A stretch of 64,000 nucleotides of DNA from the NCBI GenBank assembly GCA_018381235.1, contig JAGZSF010000005.1, positions 1-64,000 on the forward strand. The letters are read 5' to 3'. Positions 1 through 7,097 of the stretch are shown here, one piece after another. The notes under the pieces were generated by a model. It saw only the letters and a program-made list of their open reading frames with translations, made no database searches and was not told where the DNA came from. A program made the position numbers and the translations under genes. The stretch is from Collinsella sp. (GTDB lineage Bacteria; Actinomycetota; Coriobacteriia; Coriobacteriales; Coriobacteriaceae). The stretch's first letter is position 1. The number at the start of each line of letters is the position of its first letter.

Positions 1-169
1 GCACGGGCCGATACTCAAAGCCCATTGTGGCATCCCGAGCCCGCGGAAAGAAGCTGCGCCGCGGGGGAGGCGACCCAAATGGCTTTCTCATATCGTCTTG
101 TTTTAATCACCATGATTATTTTGCTTAAAGCAACAACGTTCCCGCTCGATGTAACCACCGAATCAAAAC

Positions 170-226
170 GTGTACATCAGCCACCAAAATCGACATTTTT
201 CGACATGTTTGGAGGCTGATGTACAC
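170..226. repeat. 13-bp perfect inverted repeat with an internal direct repeat
   Basis: The arms GTGTACATCAGCC (170-182) and GGCTGATGTACAC (214-226) are exact reverse complements around a 31-nt spacer. The spacer carries two copies of TCGACAT separated by TTT. The structure lies upstream of the phosphatidyltransferase gene and overlaps an ATG at 219 that I do not take as its start. It could be an operator, an RNA hairpin or the 3' end of an upstream transcription unit outside the window. There is no clear T-run, so a simple terminator is not favoured. Confidence 0.6.
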
Positions 227-288
227 GAATGCGAAATCTCCACCGCCTAAAAGCGCCCTCCACATGTCTGGACTCTCTATGCTTACGC

Positions 289-317
289 TGGATAGACATC
301 GCCGGAACGGGTATAGT
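289..317 (+). promoter_or_regulatory. Candidate sigma70-type promoter of the first gene
   Basis: A -35-like TGGATA (289-294) and a -10-like TATAGT (312-317) are separated by 17 bp. The predicted transcript start near 324 lies downstream of the ATG at 219 and upstream of the GTG at 354, which is the main reason for choosing the later start. Confidence 0.45.
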
Positions 318-353
318 ATCGAAAGTTTTGTCGTTAACCAGCGGGGGAGTCCT

Positions 354-1058
354 GTGGGCATCAAAAAGAAGATCAAAAAGGAGCTTATCGGCACTTCCGA
401 TTACCCGTCGAATAAGATCTTTACGATCTCCAATTTCATCACCTTTACGCGCCTGATCCTCACCCTGGTATTCCTGTACCTGTTTGTGACGGATAACAAC
501 CGTGTCATCGCCATCGTTATCTACGCCGTTGCCGCCTCCACCGACTGGATGGACGGGCAGATCGCCCGCATGACTAAGACGGTCTCGTGGCTCGGCAAGG
601 TCATGGATCCCATTTGCGACCGCGCGCTGCTGTTCACCGGCGTGCTGGGACTGGTGGTCCGCGGAGAGCTGCCCATCTGGGTCTGCGTGCTCATTATCGG
701 CCGCGACATCTATCTGGGCATCGGCACGCTTATCGTGCGTCATTATCACCGTCGCCCCATCGATGTCGTCTTCCCCGGAAAGATTGCCACAGCGCTGCTC
801 ATGACCGGCTTCTCGCTCATGCTGCTCGGGTTCCCCGTTATTGACGGCCTGCATCTTTTACCTTCAACCCTTAAGGCCTTCCCGGGCCTCAACGGAAGCT
901 CGGTGCCCCTCGGCATCTTCTTTGTGTACGGCGGCGTGATCTTCTCCATGCTCACGGCTGTCATCTACTCCATTAAGGGCGGAGTGGCCATTAAACAGGC
1001 TCTCGCGCATCCCGAGGACGAGGACACCGACTTTCTGAACCCTGAAATCGAAGACTGA
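354..1058 (+). CDS. CDP-alcohol phosphatidyltransferase (PgsA-like)
   Basis: Integral membrane enzyme that transfers a phosphatidyl group from CDP-diacylglycerol to an alcohol, probably in phospholipid synthesis. The family signature DG-x2-AR-x8-G-x3-D-x3-D is intact (DGQIAR, then G, D and D at the right spacing), followed by several hydrophobic segments and an acidic C-terminal tail. The GTG start at 354 is preceded by GGGGGAG at 343-349 and gives 234 aa; an in-frame ATG at 219 would add 45 residues unlike the family. A second family member at 21273-21911 is the better candidate for the essential PgsA. The arrangement with the FHA and MerR genes downstream resembles the mycobacterial pgsA2/garA/Rv1828 region, so a PgsA2-like role is possible. 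The exact acceptor alcohol cannot be read from sequence. Confidence 0.85.
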   Translation: MGIKKKIKKELIGTSDYPSNKIFTISNFITFTRLILTLVFLYLFVTDNNRVIAIVIYAVAASTDWMDGQIARMTKTVSWLGKVMDPICDRALLFTGVLGLVVRGELPIWVCVLIIGRDIYLGIGTLIVRHYHRRPIDVVFPGKIATALLMTGFSLMLLGFPVIDGLHLLPSTLKAFPGLNGSSVPLGIFFVYGGVIFSMLTAVIYSIKGGVAIKQALAHPEDEDTDFLNPEIED

Positions 1059-1124
1059 TTCGTTGGGGTATGATTACGTACGGTTCATTATTTGCGGCAC
1101 GTCCGCGATAAGTTAGGGGTTGTC

Positions 1125-1559
1125 ATGGACAACATGGTTAACAATATGCCTCAGAATGATAAGACTGCTGACGCTACCTGCGTATTCCGCGTGCCTTCAA
1201 GCGACGTCACCGTTCCCGACCTCATGGCCAACGTGCGCATCACCGCCCCCGTTCTGTCCATCGTCAAGGGTCCGCAGACTGGTGCCGCCTTTGAGCTCGA
1301 GGACGACGTGACCACCATCGGCCGAGATCCCGCGAACGGCATCTTCCTCAACGACATGACTGTTTCGCGCAGCCACGCGCGCATTATTCGCGAGGGCCTC
1401 GGAGCTCGCATCGAGGACCTGGGCTCGCTCAATGGCACCTGGGTCGACGGTGCCATAGTCAACGCGGCCCCGCTGCACGACGGTTCTTCCGTCCAGATCG
1501 GTACGTTTACGCTCATCTACCACGAGAGCACGCCGGAGCGCATCGAAACCGGTGAGTAG
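1125..1559 (+). CDS. FHA domain protein, GarA-like
   Basis: Cytoplasmic forkhead-associated protein of 144 aa that would bind phosphothreonine. Residues about 50-140 form the FHA domain, with GR-D-P near the start, SRSHARI and the GSLNGTWVDG loop. The N-terminal tail contains DATCVFR, which lines up with the ETTSVFR phosphorylation motif of mycobacterial GarA; the second threonine is kept (Thr18). In GarA, phosphorylation there makes the tail fold onto its own FHA domain and switches regulation of 2-oxoglutarate and glutamate enzymes. The start at 1125 has AGGGG five bases upstream; a TTG at 1092 is in frame but poorer. The MerR gene begins 3 bp after the stop. The GarA role is inferred from motif and neighbour. 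Confidence 0.85.
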   Translation: MDNMVNNMPQNDKTADATCVFRVPSSDVTVPDLMANVRITAPVLSIVKGPQTGAAFELEDDVTTIGRDPANGIFLNDMTVSRSHARIIREGLGARIEDLGSLNGTWVDGAIVNAAPLHDGSSVQIGTFTLIYHESTPERIETGE

Positions 1560-1562
1560 GGA

Positions 1563-2441
1563 ATGGCCGAACGCAACTATCTGAGTATCGGCCAAGTCGT
1601 CAACCTACTTCGAGGCGCATACCCCGATCTTTCGAACTCAAAAATTAGATTTCTAGAGGATGAGGGGCTCATTACCCCTCATCGTACGCCTAAGGGATAC
1701 CGTCAGTACTCCAAGGAGGACGTTGATCGCCTGGAGGTCATTCTGCACTTGCAGAAGACTCGCTACATGCCGCTCAACGTAATTAAGCAGCGCTTGGAAA
1801 ACGCCACGGACCTGTCAACGCTCGCCTACGAGGTGGGCTTGCTGTCCGATGTTCCACTCAAGACGGAGCCCAAGGAGACAAAGCAAAAGCTGCATCCTAT
1901 CGAGACCATTCCCGATATGCTGGGCGTCGAGATTTCGTTTATCCGCTCGCTCGCCGAGAACGACCTCATTCGCATCATCAAGAGCCCGCAAAATCGTGAG
2001 CTCGTCGATGGTCGCGATTTCCCGATCATCCGCTACTGCTCCGAGCTGTCGCGCTTCCATATCGAGCCGCGCAACCTGCGTCAGTACGTGTCTTCCGCCA
2101 ACCGCGAGTCCTCGATGTTTGAGCAGGTGCTCGTGAGCATGCTCGGCATGGATACCTCCGATGACGAGCGCGACGCCAAGCTCGAGCGTGCGTTTAAGAA
2201 GCTTCACGACCTAACGGAAGGTGTGCACACTGCGCTGCTCAAGAACCGCGTTTTTGAGTCGCTCAACGCCGTGGTCGAGGACGCCGACATCGATGCACTC
2301 GATGAGGAAATCACTCGCTCCGAGTCCACCAAGGCCAAAAACGAAGAGACAGCCATGCCGGCTTCGCACGAGGATTCTCTCGTAAAGCCGCTCAAGGTCG
2401 TCGCCCCTTCGCAATCCGGCGCCGCCACCGCAGGCAAATAA
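1563..2441 (+). CDS. ftsR: MerR-family transcriptional regulator, FtsR-like
   Basis: DNA-binding regulator of 292 aa. Residues about 6-75 form a MerR winged helix (SIGQVVNLL, then KIRFLEDEGLI and the GYRQYS wing), followed by a second helical region and a charged, disordered C-terminus. In actinobacteria the MerR protein next to garA (Rv1828/FtsR) activates ftsZ; the same neighbour order here supports that assignment. It lies 3 bp behind the FHA gene and is probably co-transcribed with it. The C-terminal 60 residues are low complexity and have no recognisable effector domain. Confidence 0.8.
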   Translation: MAERNYLSIGQVVNLLRGAYPDLSNSKIRFLEDEGLITPHRTPKGYRQYSKEDVDRLEVILHLQKTRYMPLNVIKQRLENATDLSTLAYEVGLLSDVPLKTEPKETKQKLHPIETIPDMLGVEISFIRSLAENDLIRIIKSPQNRELVDGRDFPIIRYCSELSRFHIEPRNLRQYVSSANRESSMFEQVLVSMLGMDTSDDERDAKLERAFKKLHDLTEGVHTALLKNRVFESLNAVVEDADIDALDEEITRSESTKAKNEETAMPASHEDSLVKPLKVVAPSQSGAATAGK

Positions 2442-2481
2442 CCTCAGCTGAAATTTCGGCAACCCATTGAAAGGTCATGCA

Positions 2482-3012
2482 ATGTACGACTTCGAATCTC
2501 AAATCGTCGACATCCCCGACTATCCCGAGCCCGGAGTCATCTTTAAAGACATCACGCCGCTCTTTGGCAATCCCGAGGCGCTCAAAGCCATGACCGATGC
2601 CCTCGCCGAACACTTTGCCGGCATGGGAATCACCAAGGTCGTGGGTCCCGAGGCTCGCGGCTTTATGGTTGGCGTACCGGTGGCTGTAGCCCTTGGCGCC
2701 GGCTTTGTTCCCGCACGTAAACCGGGAAAGCTGCCGCGCGAGACCGTGAGCCAGAGCTACGAGCTCGAGTACGGCACCGATTCAATTGAGATCCATGCCG
2801 ACGCTATCAGCTCTAAAGATACCGTGTTGATTCTGGACGACTTGGTCGCGACGGGCGGAACCGTCGAGGCAACAGGTAAACTGGTGCGAGATATGGGCGC
2901 AAAGCTTGTCGGTTACGGTTGTATCCTTGAGCTTGCGTTTCTCAACCCGCGCGAGAAGCTCACGCCGTCTAATGACGATGTGGAGCTCTTTAGTCTGGTG
3001 ACGGTGGACTAG
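2482..3012 (+). CDS. apt: Adenine phosphoribosyltransferase
   Basis: Purine salvage enzyme converting adenine and PRPP to AMP in the cytoplasm. The 176-aa protein matches the family length and has the PRPP-binding loop ILDDLVATGGT near residues 116-127, as well as the conserved early segments IVDIPDYPEPGV and PEARGFM. The ATG at 2482 is chosen because GAAAGG lies 8 bases upstream; a TTG at 2467 would add five residues. It follows the MerR gene by 40 bp on the same strand and probably belongs to the same transcript. Confidence 0.96.
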   Translation: MYDFESQIVDIPDYPEPGVIFKDITPLFGNPEALKAMTDALAEHFAGMGITKVVGPEARGFMVGVPVAVALGAGFVPARKPGKLPRETVSQSYELEYGTDSIEIHADAISSKDTVLILDDLVATGGTVEATGKLVRDMGAKLVGYGCILELAFLNPREKLTPSNDDVELFSLVTVD

Positions 3013-3044
3013 CCGTTACCCTTAGTTAGTGGAAAGGAAGCTAC

Positions 3045-4172
3045 ATGCGCACAGCAAACACGCACAAAAACATGGCACGCTGCGCTGCTACGGCAACCCT
3101 CGCTTGTGTTTTGGGCTTGGGCCTCGCGGCTCCTGCCTACGCCGATACCGCATCCGACCTTGCCGCTGCTCGTACTAAGCTCGAGCAGATCGGTACCCAA
3201 ACCCAGCAGATTTACGATGAGCTCGCCACGCAGACGCAGGCGCTCGATCAGACTGCTGGCGAGATCACGCAAAAGCAGCAGGAAATTGCCGATGGTCAGG
3301 CCAAGCTCTCGACCTATGTCGCCGGCGAGTACAAAACCGGCGGCCTGAGCCTGCTTCAGGTTCTGACGGGCGTCGATGACCTGAGCGATATGCTCAACCG
3401 TCTGTTCTACTACGGGAAAGTTTCCGATAAGCAGGCTCAGACCATTCAAGAGGTCAAGGAGCTTAAGCAGCAGCTCACCGATAAGCAGGCCGAGCAGGAG
3501 AAGAACGTCGCCGCCACGCAAAAGAAGGTCGACGAGCTTAATGCCCAGCAGGCTGAAGCCCAGAACGTCGTAAATTCCCTGGATTCGCAGCTGCAGGCCG
3601 AGCTTGCCGCCGAGGCCGAGGCCAACGCCGCGCTTCAGGCCGGCATCAACGCCAGCACCGCCGAGAAGGCCACGGTGAGCAACGAGACTGCCGGTACGAC
3701 CGAGAACACCAACAACGGTGGCCAGACCAGCAATAACAACAACCAGGGCGGCAACACTCCGGCTCCTACGCCGGCACCTGCTCCGACGCCGCGGCCCTCC
3801 ACACCTGCTCCGGCTCCGACGCCTTCTGCTCCGAGCCAGTCCGTCGACGGCGGTTCTGTTGTCTCGCGTGCATACAGCAAGCTTGGTTGCGCTTATTCCT
3901 GGGGCGGCATTGGACCGAACAGCTTCGATTGCTCTGGTTTTGTTAGCTATTGCCTCACTGGTCGCTATTGCCGCCTGGGCACCACGGGTACCTTTATGGG
4001 CTGGACGCGTGTGTCCGATCCGCAGCCCGGTGACGTTGTGGTCAACTCGTACCACACCGGCATTTACATCGGTGGTGGTCAGATGATTCATGCTTCCGAC
4101 TACAACACGGGTGTTATCATCAGCTCCGTTGCCGCCGGCATGAACAATAACTACATCTTCGTGCGTTACTAA
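3045..4172 (+). CDS. Secreted coiled-coil NlpC/P60 peptidoglycan hydrolase
   Basis: Exported cell-wall hydrolase of 375 aa. A Sec signal peptide covers about residues 1-33, with likely cleavage after AYA. Residues about 35-205 form a long coiled coil rich in Gln, Glu and Ala, resembling the N-terminal regions of RipA/PcsB-type hydrolases. A low-complexity Asn/Gly and Pro/Thr/Ala linker spans about 215-270. The C-terminal NlpC/P60 domain has the catalytic Cys at about residue 296 (FDCSGF) and His at about 337 (YHTGIYIG). The family cleaves D-Glu to diamino-acid bonds in stem peptides, and the coiled coil would keep it inactive or tether it to a divisome partner. A clear terminator follows, so it ends this gene cluster. 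Confidence 0.9.
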   Translation: MRTANTHKNMARCAATATLACVLGLGLAAPAYADTASDLAAARTKLEQIGTQTQQIYDELATQTQALDQTAGEITQKQQEIADGQAKLSTYVAGEYKTGGLSLLQVLTGVDDLSDMLNRLFYYGKVSDKQAQTIQEVKELKQQLTDKQAEQEKNVAATQKKVDELNAQQAEAQNVVNSLDSQLQAELAAEAEANAALQAGINASTAEKATVSNETAGTTENTNNGGQTSNNNNQGGNTPAPTPAPAPTPRPSTPAPAPTPSAPSQSVDGGSVVSRAYSKLGCAYSWGGIGPNSFDCSGFVSYCLTGRYCRLGTTGTFMGWTRVSDPQPGDVVVNSYHTGIYIGGGQMIHASDYNTGVIISSVAAGMNNNYIFVRY

Positions 4173-4197
4173 GTCATCTTACACAGCGTGTGAATGT

Positions 4198-4237
4198 GGA
4201 CCTCGTGGCTTTAAGTTGCGAGGTCCATTCTTTTATC
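4198..4237 (+). terminator. Rho-independent terminator after the NlpC/P60 gene
   Basis: Perfect 8-bp stem GGACCTCG / CGAGGTCC (4198-4205, 4219-4226) with a 13-nt loop, followed by the T-rich ATTCTTTTATCTTT. Confidence 0.85.
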
Positions 4238-4246
4238 TTTAGTCCA

Positions 4247-4281
4247 GGCCGCTATCTAGTTTTGAATACTAGATAGCGGCC
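4247..4281. promoter_or_regulatory. Palindromic operator-like site upstream of the DegV gene
   Basis: Perfect 14-bp inverted repeat (GGCCGCTATCTAGT at 4247-4260, ACTAGATAGCGGCC at 4268-4281) with a 7-nt loop. There is no T-run on either side. A TATAAT -10 hexamer lies at 4302-4307 with no good -35, so the palindrome is centred near -50, where an activator would sit. The core 4253-4275 matches 20 of 23 bases of the site at 5926-5948 in front of the DUF1836 regulator. Confidence 0.6.
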
Positions 4282-4336
4282 CAATCGGTCAGCAAGAAAG
4301 CTATAATTGTTGAAGAACAATTAGAAAGGACCCTCT

Positions 4337-5203
4337 ATGAGCTGGGCACTTATCTCCGATTCAAGCTGTAACCTCCGCGATTGGCAACCGACCGCACCCC
4401 ATACCACCTTTGCATTTGCGCCCCTCAAAATTCGAGTGGGGGAGCGTGAATTCGTCGATGACCTTTCGCTCGATGTTCATGAGCTCAACTGCGCTGTTCA
4501 GGCGGAGACGAACGCTTCTTCGAGCGCTTGTCCCAGCGTAGGGGAGTGGGCCGAGCTCTTCAAATTGGCAGACAAGACCATCTGCATGCCGATCTCTGAG
4601 GGCGTGTCGGGCAGCTACAACGCGGCAGCCACGGCTCGCGATATGGTTCTTGCCGAGGAGCCCGACCGACAGATTCATCTAGTCAATTCACGCGCAGCTG
4701 GCGGCAAAATGGACCTCATTTTCTTGCTGTTTGACCGCTATCTTGCAAGCAATCCGGATGTCGCATTCGAGGACGCTTGCGCATACTTTGATAGCCTTGA
4801 GCAGAACAGCAAAATCCTCTTCAGCTTGTGCAATTACGAAAACCTCGCCAAAGCCGGACGTATCCCTAAGGCAGCCGGCGTCATTGCCAACAAACTCAAT
4901 ATCCGCATTTTGGGCACGGCGAGTGAGGCCGGTAAAATCGAACTCGTCGGGCACACGCGTGGCGAAAAGAAGATGCTCAACAAGATCATCGACACTATGG
5001 AAGCCGAGGGCTTTACGGGCGGTGAGGTCATCATCGATCACGTTGAGAACGAAACTGGAGCCCAGGCGCTTACTGATCGCATAGTCGAACATTGGCCCGG
5101 CTCCAAGACCATCATCATGCCCTGCAACGGCCTGGATTCCTATTACGCTGAGATGCACGGCCTGATCATCGGCTACGGCATGGGCGTAGCTTCGGGCAAA
5201 TAA
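4337..5203 (+). CDS. DegV family fatty-acid-binding protein
   Basis: 288-aa DegV-fold protein, the FakB type that binds one fatty acid and presents it to a fatty-acid kinase for phosphorylation and phospholipid synthesis. It has the N-terminal ALISDSSCNL segment, the lipid headgroup loop ISEGVSGSYNAA near residue 84, and the C-terminal glycine-rich IIGYGMG. RBS AGAAAGGA precedes the ATG. No FakA kinase lies in the window. A palindromic site and a TATAAT -10 lie upstream, and a bidirectional terminator separates it from the convergent DUF1836 gene, which I infer to be its regulator. The ligand cannot be read from sequence. Confidence 0.88.
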   Translation: MSWALISDSSCNLRDWQPTAPHTTFAFAPLKIRVGEREFVDDLSLDVHELNCAVQAETNASSSACPSVGEWAELFKLADKTICMPISEGVSGSYNAAATARDMVLAEEPDRQIHLVNSRAAGGKMDLIFLLFDRYLASNPDVAFEDACAYFDSLEQNSKILFSLCNYENLAKAGRIPKAAGVIANKLNIRILGTASEAGKIELVGHTRGEKKMLNKIIDTMEAEGFTGGEVIIDHVENETGAQALTDRIVEHWPGSKTIIMPCNGLDSYYAEMHGLIIGYGMGVASGK

Positions 5204-5216
5204 AGTCCAACCAGGC

Positions 5217-5268
5217 AAAAAACGGGCGGGACAAAGCGACAGATGGCTCTTTGTCCCGCCCGTTTTAT
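5217..5268. terminator. Bidirectional terminator between the DegV and DUF1836 genes
   Basis: A 16-bp perfect stem (5221-5236 with 5249-5264) and 12-nt loop, flanked by an A-run on the left and TTTTAT on the right. It sits between two convergent genes and can work on both strands. Confidence 0.9.
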
Positions 5269-5275
5269 ACGTCGG

Positions 5276-5887
5276 CTAGCTATTAAACCCGTTGAACTTG
5301 AGATAGCTCATCAAGTACGCCTTCGAAACAAAGGACGATACGGCACTGCGCACAAGCAGCGACTCGCGTGTGACCTGATGCGCCGTATCGGGAACCGGCG
5401 TCTGCTCGATAGAAAACGCGGCGCGAATCGATGCCTCAAGCTGGTCGACCACATAATCGAAGGCAGTCGGGGCATCGTAGCTCAAACGCTGAATGTTAAA
5501 GAGTGCCTGCACCGCAGCAATAGGTAGCACATGCTTAAAGATGCAGATAGCGATCAGGCGGGCAATCTGCTCGCGACCATACTGCTTTTTGACCGGAGCA
5601 GGCACCAGGCCGACCTTCACGTAGTTATTGATCATCGATGGCGTAATGATAGGCTGCTCAACGCAAATAGACAGCGGCTCCATCCACAGCGCAACATACT
5701 CAATAACTTGGTCGCGGTAGAGTGTCACATTTGGCAACTGGTTATAGCGCGGCAGACTCAACATATTGAGTTTGCGCACGATATCGGACTGAATAAATGC
5801 ATCGGGCAACACAGTGGGTTGAATATCCTCAGGCTTAATGCTGACCGATGTATCGGACATAGGGATAACGCGTTTGGCGTGGTTCAT
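5276..5887 (-). CDS. DUF1836 domain regulator
   Basis: 203-aa protein with a DUF1836 helix-turn-helix domain, seen around the PIITPSMINNYVKVGLVP segment followed by KKQYGREQIARLIAICIFK, which looks like a MerR-type recognition region. The start at 5887 is used because GGAGGA lies five bases upstream; longer in-frame versions would run through the upstream operator. The gene is convergent with the DegV gene. A near-copy of the DegV upstream palindrome lies about 40 bp before its own start, so autoregulation plus control of the DegV gene is a reasonable inference. The family function is uncharacterised as far as I know, and the effector is unknown. Confidence 0.82.
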   Translation of the reverse strand: MNHAKRVIPMSDTSVSIKPEDIQPTVLPDAFIQSDIVRKLNMLSLPRYNQLPNVTLYRDQVIEYVALWMEPLSICVEQPIITPSMINNYVKVGLVPAPVKKQYGREQIARLIAICIFKHVLPIAAVQALFNIQRLSYDAPTAFDYVVDQLEASIRAAFSIEQTPVPDTAHQVTRESLLVRSAVSSFVSKAYLMSYLKFNGFNS

Positions 5888-5925
5888 AAGGATCCTCCGT
5901 TCATTAGCTATATTGTATTCTAGGT

Positions 5926-5948
5926 TATCTAGTTTTGCATACCATATA
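5926..5948. promoter_or_regulatory. Operator-like site upstream of the DUF1836 gene
   Basis: The 23-bp stretch starting TATCTAGTTTTG and ending CCATATA matches the palindrome core at 4253-4275 in 20 of 23 positions. On the minus strand it lies just upstream of a TACAAT -10-like hexamer and would cover the -35 region of the DUF1836 gene, as expected for an autoregulatory site. Confidence 0.5.
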
Positions 5949-5954
5949 GCCGGC

Positions 5955-6000
5955 AAGTAAAAGTGGTTGGACAGCACATTGATACACCGCCCAACCACTT
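5955..6000 (-). terminator. Terminator of trxB
   Basis: 10-bp perfect stem (5961-5970 with 5991-6000, AAGTGGTTGG and its complement) with a 20-nt loop. On the minus strand the stem is followed by TTTTACTT. It lies 42 bp after the trxB stop. Confidence 0.65.
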
Positions 6001-6041
6001 CGTTTAAAGATAGCAACCTTACATAAGATATATTATCGTAC

Positions 6042-6980
6042 TTATCTACGGAGAAATGCGTATGCGCTGGTTGCCGCTATGGCTCCGTCAGAAACCGCGG
6101 TCACAACCTGGCGCAAACGCTTGGAACGGATATCGCCTGCGGCAAATAGACCTGGCGTGCGGGTCGCCATGGATTCATCAGTCAGAATGCCGCCATCAGG
6201 CGCCAGATCGACTAGATGCTCGACAAGTTCGGTATGGGGTTGCGTCCCGGTATAGACAAAGATGCCGAAAGAGCCGGGCTCAAATGACTCGGTATGAATT
6301 TCCCCGGATGAATTGTCCTTAAAGGCGATCGTCGTTGGCATGGCTTCGCCCGAGAGCTCCACAATACTAGTTTGGTACCTAACTGTAATATTGTCCTTTT
6401 CGAGTACTTTCTGAACAACACCATCAGGCGCACGGAACTGGTCGCGGCGCAGCACGATGGTCACACTGCTGGCAATGTCTGACAGGAACAGTGCCTCTTC
6501 GCATGCCGAATTGCCACCACCGATTACAAAGACCTGTTTGCCGCGGAAGAACATGCCGTCACATGTTGCGCAATATGAAACGCCACGACCGCGATAGGTA
6601 TCCTCGCCAGCGAAACCTGCCGGACGCGGGGTGGCACCCATGCAAGCGATAACGCTCGAGGCCAGCGTGTCGCCCATGTCGTGATGCACCGTAAACAGCG
6701 CTGCATCGGCATCGTAATCGATACCCGTAACCATGCTCCATGCGACCTGCGCTCCCAGGCCCTCTGCATGCTGCTGAAAACGCTCGCCGAGTTCGGCGCC
6801 ACTCAAGAGCGGAATGCCCGGATAGTTCTCGACTTCATTGGTCGTGGCGATCTGTCCGCCCGACATGCCCTGTTCAATCACGGTCGTCGTTAGGTTGGAG
6901 CGCGCCGCATAAATGGCCGCAGCATAGCCCGCAGGGCCGCCACCGATAATCGCAACATCGATCGGCTGATCGGTAGTCAT
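6042..6980 (-). CDS. trxB: Thioredoxin-disulfide reductase
   Basis: Cytoplasmic flavoprotein of 312 aa that reduces thioredoxin with NADPH. It shows the FAD-binding GGGPAGYAAA near the N-terminus, the redox-active CATC centre (YCATCDGMFF), the NADPH-binding VIGGGNSACEEA, and the C-terminal GLFAAGDI. RBS AGGAGG lies 7 bases before the ATG at 6980; the longer in-frame ORF has no better signal. It is transcribed away from the glycosyltransferase gene. No thioredoxin gene is in the window. Confidence 0.95.
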   Translation of the reverse strand: MTTDQPIDVAIIGGGPAGYAAAIYAARSNLTTTVIEQGMSGGQIATTNEVENYPGIPLLSGAELGERFQQHAEGLGAQVAWSMVTGIDYDADAALFTVHHDMGDTLASSVIACMGATPRPAGFAGEDTYRGRGVSYCATCDGMFFRGKQVFVIGGGNSACEEALFLSDIASSVTIVLRRDQFRAPDGVVQKVLEKDNITVRYQTSIVELSGEAMPTTIAFKDNSSGEIHTESFEPGSFGIFVYTGTQPHTELVEHLVDLAPDGGILTDESMATRTPGLFAAGDIRSKRLRQVVTAVSDGAIAATSAYAFLRR

Positions 6981-7097
6981 GAAGAGACCTCCTGTCGAAA
7001 GATTGGCGTTCTTTGCGCTCATACCCAAATTTAGGCGAACGTGACACTCATGCACTACAATGATTCATTGCGAAACAAAGATGAAGGGGAGTTATCG

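Noticed and set aside
219..353. N-terminal extension of the first phosphatidyltransferase from the ATG at 219
   Set aside because: The ATG lies in the inverted repeat upstream of a likely promoter, has no proper RBS spacing, and the added residues are unlike the family.
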